Shown piece after piece: positions 1 through 5,724 of a stretch of DNA of 64,000 bases. The notes under the pieces are model-generated. The model searched no databases. It was not told where the DNA came from and saw only the letters and a program-made list of their open reading frames with translations. The position numbers and the translations under genes were made by a program. How positions within the stretch are numbered: the stretch's first letter is position 1; the number at the start of each line of letters is the position of its first letter. The stretch comes from Bacillota bacterium LX-D (GTDB lineage Bacteria; Bacillota; DUOV01; Zhaonellaceae): NCBI GenBank assembly GCA_031628995.1, contig JAVLUO010000002.1, positions 124,001-188,000 of the forward strand, read 5' to 3'.

Positions 1-779
1 CTCTCTTATCTGCTGAAGAAGAAGTTGAATTGGCCAAAAAGATGGGAGAAGGAGACGAAGAAGCAAAGAGAAGATTGGCTGAAGCTAATCTGCGCTTAGT
101 AGTAAGTATTGCTAAAAGGTATGTTGGTCGAGGCATGTTGTTTTTAGATCTAATTCAAGAAGGTAATTTAGGTCTAATTAAAGCTGTAGAAAAATTTGAT
201 TATAAAAAGGGTTTTAAATTTAGTACTTATGCTACTTGGTGGATTAGGCAAGCCATTACCAGAGCAATTGCTGACCAAGCTAGAACAATTCGTATACCAG
301 TACATATGGTAGAAACAATAAACAAGTTAATTCGGGTTTCCAGACAGTTGCTGCAGGAATTAGGAAGAGAACCAGCCCCTGAAGAAATTGCTAAAGAAAT
401 GGATATACCGGTAGATAGAGTCAGAGAGATTATGAAAATTGCTCAAGAGCCGGTTTCCCTAGAAACACCCATTGGAGAGGAAGAAGATAGCCATTTAGGG
501 GACTTTATTGAAGATGAGGATGCACCGGCACCTGCTGAAGCAGCTTCCTTTATGCTGCTGAAAGAACAACTGGAAGAAGTATTGGATACCCTAACACCTA
601 GAGAAGAAAAGGTACTGCGTCTAAGATTTGGATTAGATGATGGCCGCTCAAGAACTTTAGAGGAAGTTGGACAGGAATTTGGAGTTACCAGAGAGAGAAT
701 TCGTCAAATCGAAGCCAAGGCATTGCGTAAACTTAGACATCCAAGCCGTAGTAAAAAACTTAAGGATTATTTGGAGTAA
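1..779 (+). CDS. rpoD: RNA polymerase housekeeping sigma factor RpoD/SigA (5' end outside window)
   Basis: Primary sigma factor that gives RNA polymerase its specificity for -35/-10 promoters. The reading frame is open from base 3, so the gene enters from the left edge and about 258 C-terminal residues are visible. Seen in order: the end of region 1.2, region 2 (core binding, with [14 protein letters not shown] as the -10 recognition and melting segment), region 3 starting near IRIPVHM, and region 4 with the [20 protein letters not shown] helix-turn-helix that contacts the -35 box. The TTG at base 30 lies inside conserved region 1.2 and is not the real start. In Firmicutes trmK usually follows directly; here four tRNA genes lie between. 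Identity is certain; only the missing N-terminus limits the description. Confidence 0.97.
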   Translation, partial: LLSAEEEVELAKKMGEGDEEAKRRLAEANLRLVVSIAKRYVGRGMLFLDLIQEGNLGLIKAVEKFDYKKGFKFSTYATWWIRQAITRAIADQARTIRIPVHMVETINKLIRVSRQLLQELGREPAPEEIAKEMDIPVDRVREIMKIAQEPVSLETPIGEEEDSHLGDFIEDEDAPAPAEAASFMLLKEQLEEVLDTLTPREEKVLRLRFGLDDGRSRTLEEVGQEFGVTRERIRQIEAKALRKLRHPSRSKKLKDYLE

Positions 780-807
780 GTTGGTAATAAAAAATTTAAT
801 AGTTCTA

Positions 808-836
808 TTGACTTCATTTTAAATAAATCGTATAAT
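808..836 (+). promoter_or_regulatory. Sigma-A promoter of the tRNA cluster
   Basis: TTGACT at 808-813, a 17-base spacer, and a perfect TATAAT at 831-836. It lies just upstream of the first tRNA gene, which is what a strong stable-RNA promoter should look like. Confidence 0.75.
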
Positions 837-856
837 AAATAACGTCGCTGAGACGT

Positions 857-931
857 TCCTCGATAGCTCAATGGTAGAGCACTCGGCTGTTAACCGAGTT
901 GTTGTAGGTTCGAGTCCTACTCGGGGAGCCA
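857..931 (+). tRNA. tRNA-Asn (anticodon GTT)
   Basis: A full cloverleaf of 75 bases with encoded CCA. The acceptor stem TCCTCGA pairs with TCGGGGA through one T-G pair. The anticodon stem CTCGG/CCGAG encloses CTGTTAA, giving GTT. The T-arm motif GGTTCGAGTCC is present. First gene of a four-tRNA cluster. Confidence 0.96.
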
Positions 932-935
932 TTTT

Positions 936-1010
936 GGGCCTATAGCTCAGCGGTAGAGCTACCGGCTCATAACCGGTTGGTCCCTGGTTCGATCCCAGGT
1001 GGGCCCACCA
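936..1010 (+). tRNA. tRNA with CAT anticodon, probably Met (elongator)
   Basis: Acceptor stem GGGCCTA/TGGGCCC, anticodon stem ACCGG/CCGGT around CTCATAA, GGTTCGATCCC T-arm and encoded CCA. The paired first base of the acceptor excludes a typical initiator tRNA. A CAT anticodon could also belong to the lysidine-modified tRNA-Ile2; sequence alone does not separate these with certainty, and Met is my preferred reading. Confidence 0.88.
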
Positions 1011-1023
1011 ATTTAGTATTTTG

Positions 1024-1078
1024 AAGTCAGATGTCTGAAATCGGAACTATTCTACTTCTGATTTCTGGCAACTGACTT
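1024..1078. repeat. Long imperfect hairpin between tRNA genes
   Basis: Two 23-base arms, 1024-1046 and 1056-1078, match as reverse complements at 19 of 23 positions around a 9-base loop. The outer ends AAGTCAG/CTGACTT are perfect. No T-run follows, and the downstream tRNA genes continue on the same strand, so it is not an ordinary terminator. It has the form of a small dispersed palindromic repeat or a processing signal in the tRNA transcript. Confidence 0.6.
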
Positions 1079-1085
1079 ACGTTCT

Positions 1086-1161
1086 GGCCCGTTGGTCAAG
1101 TGGTCTAAGACACCGCCCTTTCACGGCGGTAACAGGGGTTCAAATCCCCTACGGGTCACCA
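1086..1161 (+). tRNA. tRNA-Glu (anticodon TTC)
   Basis: A 76-base cloverleaf with acceptor GGCCCGT/ACGGGTC and encoded CCA. The anticodon stem ACCGCC/GGCGGT surrounds CTTTCAC, giving TTC. The T-arm carries GGTTCAAATCC. Confidence 0.96.
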
Positions 1162-1164
1162 ATA

Positions 1165-1240
<76 letters not shown>

Positions 1241-1241
1241 T

Positions 1242-1276
1242 AAAAAAACCTCGCTTGAATTAAGCGAGGTTTTTTG
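1242..1276 (+). terminator. Rho-independent terminator of the tRNA cluster
   Basis: The stem AACCTCGCTT/AAGCGAGGTT with a short loop is followed by a T-run and lies two bases after the last tRNA. It separates the tRNA transcript from trmK. Confidence 0.85.
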
Positions 1277-1301
1277 CTTTTAACCCCATTGAAAGGAAGA
1301 G

Positions 1302-1994
1302 ATGAAAATTATTAAACTGTCCCCACGCTTAAAAGCTATAGCAGATTTAATAGAACCAGGTAGGGCTGTTGCTGATATTGGCACTGATCATGCTTATTTA
1401 CCTATATATTTAGTTCAACAAGGAATAGCGCCTAAGGCTGTGGCAGTAGACATTCATCAGGGGCCTTTTCAAAGTGCTGCGGATCAAGTCCGGCAGCAAA
1501 AACTCACAGATCTAATTAGTGTCCGTTTGGGTAATGGTTTGGAACCAATTAGTGTTGGTGAAATTGAAATGGCAGTTTTAGCAGGAATGGGCAGCGCTAC
1601 TATCGAAAAAATTTTAGAGGCTAAACCAGATCTAGTTACTGACTTAAAACAGCTGGTGCTGCAGCCTATGGTTGGGATAGCTAATCTTCGCTTATGGCTT
1701 TCCCAAAATCATTGGAGAATAGATAAAGAAGTTTTAGTTGCAGATGAAAATCATATTTATGTCATTATTTCTGCAAAACCTGGAGAAGATAAACTAACGG
1801 ATTGGCTTACTTTGGAACTAGGTCCGGTTATTTTAAGAGAAAAACCACCTCTGTTTGTACCTTATTTAGAGAAATTAATTGCAGATTTAACAAAAGTATT
1901 TATTTCATTGGAGAAAACAGAAAGTCAGGAAGGAAAAATCAAACAAAGTCAGATTGGGGGAAAAATAAAACTACTTCAGCAGTTTATTAAGTAG
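1302..1994 (+). CDS. trmK: tRNA (adenine22-N1)-methyltransferase TrmK
   Basis: SAM-dependent enzyme that methylates N1 of adenine 22 in tRNA. At 230 residues the length is normal for the family. The N-terminal Rossmann fold carries the SAM motif VADIGTDHAYLP at about residues 23-34, followed by AVDIHQGP and the catalytic-region segment VLAGMGSATI near residue 91. The C-terminal part (LEKLIADLTKVFISLEK) is a predicted coiled coil, as in the family. The ATG at 1302 is preceded by GAAAGGAAGA. The rpoD neighbourhood agrees with other Firmicutes, but the usual nif3-like partner downstream is absent and an Rrf2 gene follows. Confidence 0.93.
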   Translation: MKIIKLSPRLKAIADLIEPGRAVADIGTDHAYLPIYLVQQGIAPKAVAVDIHQGPFQSAADQVRQQKLTDLISVRLGNGLEPISVGEIEMAVLAGMGSATIEKILEAKPDLVTDLKQLVLQPMVGIANLRLWLSQNHWRIDKEVLVADENHIYVIISAKPGEDKLTDWLTLELGPVILREKPPLFVPYLEKLIADLTKVFISLEKTESQEGKIKQSQIGGKIKLLQQFIK

Positions 1995-2006
1995 TACCTG
2001 TAATTC

Positions 2007-2034
2007 ATTTCCATTGGAGTTTTGGAAATTTTAT
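2007..2034 (+). terminator. Weak terminator-like hairpin after trmK
   Basis: ATTTCCA at 2007-2013 pairs with TGGAAAT at 2023-2029 and is followed by TTTATT. The stem is short and AT-rich, so this is tentative. Confidence 0.35.
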
Positions 2035-2071
2035 TATCAAAAGTTTGGCAAGATCTTCTTAATTGTAACAG

Positions 2072-2130
2072 TTGACAATAATTAACTTAGCATTTAATAT
2101 AGAATTATAACTATACTATATTAGTAAACA
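2072..2130 (+). promoter_or_regulatory. Sigma-A promoter of the Rrf2 gene with possible operator
   Basis: A perfect TTGACA at 2072-2077, 17 bases, and TAATAT at 2095-2100. Just after it, around 2109-2130, an AT-rich partial dyad (ACTATACTATATTAGT) overlaps the expected transcription start. Rrf2 proteins usually repress their own promoter from such a position; that role is inferred. Confidence 0.55.
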
Positions 2131-2146
2131 ATGAGCTGAGGACAAA

Positions 2147-2560
2147 ATGCGTTTAAATCAAGCTACAGACTATGCAATGCGGGTAATTTTATATTTTGCC
2201 AGTAAGCCCCAAGGCCAGGTTGTGGAGGCTAAGCTAATTTCGGAACAAGAGCACATACCAATGCGCTTTTTGTTAAAATTTCTTCGACAGCTAGTAAAAG
2301 CGGGACTAATCAATTCTCACCGTGGAACCAACGGAGGTTATTCTTTAGCAAGGCCGGCTAAGGAGATTTCCATGCTTGATGTATTTGAAGCTATGGAGGG
2401 TCCTTTGAACATTAACCGTTGTTTATATTCTCCGGAAGAGTGCAGCAAAAAATTTGCTGGTAAATGCCCCGTCCATGAGGTCTTAGGAGAGCTACAAGGG
2501 CAAATGAAAATTTTTTTAGCTAAATATGACTTCGAGATGCTAAGTCAAAGGGTGAAATAA
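2147..2560 (+). CDS. Rrf2-family transcriptional regulator (IscR-like, possible Fe-S sensor)
   Basis: A winged-helix repressor or sensor of 137 residues. The N-terminus MRLNQATDYAMRVILYFA is the classic Rrf2 start, and the recognition wing GTNGGYSLARPA is at about residues 60-71. Three cysteines, C92, C99 and C107, plus H110 are placed much like the [2Fe-2S] ligands of IscR (known for the family), so an Fe-S cofactor is likely. It has its own strong promoter and stands first before the rubrerythrin and the SmsCB scaffold genes, which suggests control of Fe-S assembly or oxidative stress genes. The exact regulon cannot be read here. Confidence 0.9.
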   Translation: MRLNQATDYAMRVILYFASKPQGQVVEAKLISEQEHIPMRFLLKFLRQLVKAGLINSHRGTNGGYSLARPAKEISMLDVFEAMEGPLNINRCLYSPEECSKKFAGKCPVHEVLGELQGQMKIFLAKYDFEMLSQRVK

Positions 2561-2574
2561 TATTTCACCCTTTG
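2546..2574 (+). repeat. Perfect 13-bp inverted repeat over the rrf2 stop codon
   Basis: CAAAGGGTGAAAT, then AAT, then ATTTCACCCTTTG: both arms are perfect and the loop is three bases. It covers the last codons and stop of the Rrf2 gene. There is no T-run, so it may be an mRNA hairpin that lowers read-through or protects the 3' end, or an operator for the downstream rubrerythrin. Confidence 0.7.
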
Positions 2575-2624
2575 CTTAAAACATAAACATTATCCTTAGA
2601 GTATACATTAAGGAGGAGAAATTA

Positions 2625-3173
2625 ATGAAAAAATGGCGTTGTACAGTTTGCGGATATGTTCATGAAGGGGATACTCCCCCAGAAAAGTGCCCTCTTTGTG
2701 GCGCCCCAAGCGAAAAATTTGAGGAATTAAAAGAAGGAAATGGCCCAGATATAGTTGACTGGAACAAAATTGGAGTAGCCCAGGGTTCTGGCTTTGAAGA
2801 AGATTTGCGCAGACAGTTTCAAGGAGAGTGTATGGAAGTAGGTATGTACATAGCTATGGCTCGCCAGGCTGAGCGTCAGGGGTTTGGAGAAATTGCAGAA
2901 ACAATGAAGCGCATTGCTTGGGAAGAAGCCCATCATGCTGCCAGGTTTGCTGAATTGCTGGGAGAAGTACTTACGGAAAGTACGGAAGAAAACTTGAAAA
3001 AATTAGTTGAAGGCGAAGCTGGAGCCAATCGAGCAAAAAAAGATATTGCAACAAGATCTAAGCAGCAAAATCAGGATGCTATTCATGATTCTATCCATGA
3101 AGCATGTAAGGATGAAGCAAGACATTGTATGGCCTTCTTTGGTTTATTAAATAGATATTTTCCCCAAAAGTAA
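2625..3173 (+). CDS. Rubrerythrin with N-terminal rubredoxin domain (reverse rubrerythrin)
   Basis: A non-haem diiron peroxidase that reduces hydrogen peroxide with electrons from NAD(P)H through a reductase. The rubredoxin Fe(Cys)4 domain is at the N-terminus (C6, C9, C22, C25; CTVCGY and CPLCGAP), and a ferritin-like four-helix domain follows from about residue 55, with the diiron motifs GECMEVGMY, EEAHHAARF and EACKDEARHC. In classical rubrerythrin the order is opposite; this swapped arrangement is known from clostridia, where it protects against oxygen. 182 residues. The ATG at 2625 sits behind AAGGAGGAG. It is upstream of Fe-S assembly and CODH genes and downstream of an Fe-S-type regulator. 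Confidence 0.92.
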   Translation: MKKWRCTVCGYVHEGDTPPEKCPLCGAPSEKFEELKEGNGPDIVDWNKIGVAQGSGFEEDLRRQFQGECMEVGMYIAMARQAERQGFGEIAETMKRIAWEEAHHAARFAELLGEVLTESTEENLKKLVEGEAGANRAKKDIATRSKQQNQDAIHDSIHEACKDEARHCMAFFGLLNRYFPQK

Positions 3174-3203
3174 TAATTAAGTAAATAATAGTTTTCTTTT
3201 TGA

Positions 3204-3236
3204 TAAGCAATTGGTTATATAATCAATTGCTTATTT
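3204..3236 (+). terminator. Terminator after rubrerythrin gene
   Basis: TAAGCAATTG at 3204-3213 pairs perfectly with CAATTGCTTA at 3224-3233, with TATTTGT following. The stem is long but the T-run is poor, so it may work as a moderate terminator. Confidence 0.6.
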
Positions 3237-3302
3237 GTCTGTCCACGATTAAGTTCAGTCTAGAGCGGCAAAAATAAATAAGTCTTAATTTTCCAAAAGG
3301 CT

Positions 3303-3330
3303 TTTTGACTTAAAAAGAAAGTGCTATAAT
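3303..3330 (+). promoter_or_regulatory. Promoter of the smsC-smsB operon
   Basis: TATAAT at 3325-3330 is preceded by TG one base upstream (extended -10). A TTTTGA at 3303-3308 gives a 16-base spacer. Downstream is a small dyad TACC-TTAG-GGTA at 3333-3344 that could bind a regulator. Confidence 0.55.
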
Positions 3331-3393
3331 TTTACCTTAGGGTAGTATTAATTTTTTGAGCTTTTGTGGAAGGCTTAAAGGGAGGAATGACCT

Positions 3394-4140
3394 TTGCTAG
3401 AGATTCGTAATTTATCTTTTACAGTTGAAGGAGAAAAGGGAAATGTTCAAATATTAAAAAATATTAATTTAACCCTAGAAAGCAATATGTTATACGTTTT
3501 AACCGGTCCTAATGGTGGGGGTAAATCTTCCCTTGCTAAAATCATCATGGGAATTTATCAGCCTACTTCCGGTCAAATTTTATTAGATGGACAAGATATT
3601 ACAGATTTAGGAGTTACGGAACGGGCTCGTTTAGGGTTAGGTTATGCCTTTCAGCAGCCTCCTCGTTTTAAAGGACTAACTGTTGAAGATTTATTGGAAA
3701 TTGCAGGCGGGAAAGATGCTAGAAACTGTAATCTCTTATATGATGTGGGCTTATGTCCCCAGGATTACATAGAGCGGGAAGTAGACGCCAGTTTGTCTGG
3801 CGGTGAACTAAAAAGGATTGAACTTGCAACTTTACTGGCTAGAGATTTAAAAGTTGCACTCTACGATGAACCTGAGGCAGGCATTGACCTATGGAGTTTT
3901 TCACGTTTGACTGAAACTTTTAAGAATATTCACGAAAAATATGCCACAACTTTGGTAATTATTTCTCACCAGGAAAGAATTTTAAACTTAGCTGACGAAA
4001 TAATTTTAGTTACTGATGGAAGCATTCAGGAGAAAGGTAAGAAAGATGAAATATGGCCAAAGTTAATGCATCAAATTAACTGTACCTGCCGGGAAGATTG
4101 TATAGAGGGAGAGGATAAAGATGCCAAGTGTTATCGATAA
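3394..4140 (+). CDS. sufC: SufC-like ABC ATPase of a minimal Fe-S scaffold (SmsC)
   Basis: Cytosolic ATPase that drives conformational change in the SufB/SmsB scaffold during Fe-S cluster assembly. The Walker A GPNGGGKSS is near residue 38, the Q-loop FQQPPRFKG near 90, the signature LSGGELKR near 135, the Walker B VALYDEPEAGID near 155, and the H-loop ISHQ near 189. The C-terminus has an extra CTCREDC cysteine group. 248 residues. The TTG at 3394 has GGGAGGA seven bases upstream and matches the family N-terminus LEIRNLSF. It overlaps smsB by 20 bases, indicating translational coupling. No SufS, SufU or SufD lies beside it, which fits the two-gene SMS (SUF-like minimal) layout. Confidence 0.9.
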   Translation: MLEIRNLSFTVEGEKGNVQILKNINLTLESNMLYVLTGPNGGGKSSLAKIIMGIYQPTSGQILLDGQDITDLGVTERARLGLGYAFQQPPRFKGLTVEDLLEIAGGKDARNCNLLYDVGLCPQDYIEREVDASLSGGELKRIELATLLARDLKVALYDEPEAGIDLWSFSRLTETFKNIHEKYATTLVIISHQERILNLADEIILVTDGSIQEKGKKDEIWPKLMHQINCTCREDCIEGEDKDAKCYR

Positions 4141-5047
4141 TGTAGATAAAAAAATATTAGAAACAGTAGCAGATATGCAGGAAATCCCCTCAGGGGCATA
4201 CAATATCCGTAAAAATGGACAGGCTGTTGGCAGGCAATCTACGGAGAATATAGAAATTAGGCCTAAAGAAGATAAGCCTGGAATTGATATTATCGTTAAG
4301 CCTGGAACTAAAGGTGAAACAGTTCACATCCCTGTTATCTTAACAATCGAAGGAGAAGATGAGGTTTACAACACCTTCGATATTGGGGAAGGGGCAGATG
4401 TCCTTATTGTTGCAGGCTGCGGTATTCACAATTGCGGCAGCAAAAGAGCCCAGCATAATGGAATACATGATTTTATAGTTCGTAAAGGTGCTAAAGTGCG
4501 CTATGTTGAAAAACATTACGGGGAAGGGGAAGGCACTGGGGAAAGAATTTTAAACCCTACTACACTTGTCGAAATTGAAGAAGACGGAAGAGTAGAAATG
4601 GAAATGGTCCAAATCAGGGGAGTGGACAGTACCCAAAGAGATACTCGGGCCAAGCTCCATAAAAATACTTTCTTACTGATAACTGAAAGAATGTTAACTC
4701 ACGGCAAGCAAACTGCCGAATCAAAAATAACCGTAGAATTATTTGGGGAAAACTCTTCCACCCAAATTATTTCCAGATCTGTTGCTCAAGATACTTCTGA
4801 ACAAATTTTTTATCCTAGAGTTGTAGGATATACGGACTGCCGCGGCCATGTTCAATGCGATGCCATTATAATGCACGATGCTAAAGTTAGATCTATCCCT
4901 GAAATTTCCGCTCAACATGCTGATGCTCAGTTGGTTCACGAAGCAGCTATTGGGAAAATTGCCGGTGAACAGCTTATTAAATTAATGTCCTTAGGCTTAT
5001 CGGAAAAAGAAGCCGAAGATAAAATACTGGAAGGTTTTCTTAAATAA
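4121..5047 (+). CDS. sufB: SufB/SufD-like Fe-S cluster scaffold protein (SmsB)
   Basis: Beta-helix scaffold on which Fe-S clusters are assembled with the ATPase encoded just upstream. At 308 residues it is clearly shorter than classical SufB (about 470) and matches the compact scaffold of the SMS system. The core motif DVLIVAGCGIHNCGS (about residues 97-111) has two cysteines; the conserved C-terminal segment SIPEISAQHADAQLVHEAAI carries the histidines and acidic residues of the SufB/SufD interface. The ATG at 4121 follows GAGGGAGAGG inside the end of smsC. Both genes probably form one operon ended by the hairpin at 5058. Confidence 0.9.
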   Translation: MPSVIDNVDKKILETVADMQEIPSGAYNIRKNGQAVGRQSTENIEIRPKEDKPGIDIIVKPGTKGETVHIPVILTIEGEDEVYNTFDIGEGADVLIVAGCGIHNCGSKRAQHNGIHDFIVRKGAKVRYVEKHYGEGEGTGERILNPTTLVEIEEDGRVEMEMVQIRGVDSTQRDTRAKLHKNTFLLITERMLTHGKQTAESKITVELFGENSSTQIISRSVAQDTSEQIFYPRVVGYTDCRGHVQCDAIIMHDAKVRSIPEISAQHADAQLVHEAAIGKIAGEQLIKLMSLGLSEKEAEDKILEGFLK

Positions 5048-5057
5048 CATAAAAACT

Positions 5058-5095
5058 AAAGCATTTATGAATTGTAAAGTTCATAAATGCTTTTT
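5058..5095 (+). terminator. Terminator of the smsC-smsB operon
   Basis: AAAGCATTTATGAA pairs perfectly with TTCATAAATGCTTT (14 bp, 8-base loop) and runs into TTTTT. A strong intrinsic terminator 11 bases after the smsB stop. Confidence 0.9.
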
Positions 5096-5126
5096 AATAA
5101 TTTGAAGATTTCGATTTTTCGATAAA

Positions 5127-5210
5127 ATATTACAGATTCTTGCAGGAATATAATGTAAGACGTGTAATATTTTTATTTAGAAGACCTAGGTATCAATGAA
5201 AGGGGGGGGG
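5127..5210 (+). promoter_or_regulatory. Promoter region of the coo operon with dyad and G9 Shine-Dalgarno tract
   Basis: TATAAT at 5149-5154 has no good -35 at the right distance. An inverted pair ATATTACA (5127-5134) and TGTAATAT (5163-5170), plus TGTAA at 5154-5158, frames it. This arrangement suggests activator or repressor control. The Shine-Dalgarno region of cooF is a run of nine G (5202-5210). No CooA-type TGTC/GACA palindrome is evident. Confidence 0.5.
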
Positions 5211-5214
5211 ATCT

Positions 5215-5721
5215 GTGAAACAGATTTTAGTTCGAACGGAACGCTGCCTAGGATGTAAGTCTTGCGAGCTGACTTGCAGTACAAAACATTCTCGGAGCAA
5301 AAATCTTTACGGTGCTGTTTTACAAGGAGAAAAACCAGTTAGGAGGGTAACTGTCGAAACTAATGGAGCTAAAACCTTGAATTTACCCATTCAATGTCGT
5401 CAGTGTCAGGATCCACGCTGCGTCAGTGCTTGTATGACTGGAGCAATGCAGTTGGATCAGGAAACAAACTTAGTAGTGAACAAAGAAGAAAAATGCGTTG
5501 GATGTTGGATGTGTGTCATGGTTTGTCCTTACGGAGCTATTACACCAGACGAAAAAGGAAAAACAGCTGTCAAATGTGATCAGTGCCTAGCAGAAGGTCA
5601 TGACCCTGCCTGTGTTCAGGCATGTCCGACCAAGGCAATTCAATTTGTAGAAATTACCGACTTTGATAAACTCACTCATAAAGCTTTTTTAACTAGGTTT
5701 ACTTCGGGAGAGGAGGCTTAA
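5215..5721 (+). CDS. cooF: CooF-like polyferredoxin, electron carrier of CO dehydrogenase
   Basis: Iron-sulfur protein that takes electrons from CooS. Of 168 residues, sixteen cysteines fall in four groups: CLGCKSCELTC at the N-terminus, CRQCQDPRCVSAC, CVGCWMCVMVC and CDQCLAEGHDPACVQAC, enough for four [4Fe-4S] clusters, as in CooF and HycB-type ferredoxins. The start is GTG at 5215, with the unusual G9 Shine-Dalgarno tract four bases upstream. It is separated from cooS by three bases, so the two are co-translated. With an NAD-type oxidoreductase downstream rather than a hydrogenase, electrons probably go to pyridine nucleotides. Confidence 0.92.
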   Translation: MKQILVRTERCLGCKSCELTCSTKHSRSKNLYGAVLQGEKPVRRVTVETNGAKTLNLPIQCRQCQDPRCVSACMTGAMQLDQETNLVVNKEEKCVGCWMCVMVCPYGAITPDEKGKTAVKCDQCLAEGHDPACVQACPTKAIQFVEITDFDKLTHKAFLTRFTSGEEA

Positions 5722-5724
5722 TCT

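Noticed and set aside
5100-5214. CooA-type CO sensor binding site upstream of cooF
   Set aside because: The expected TGTC/GACA palindrome is not present; only an unrelated AT-rich dyad is seen.
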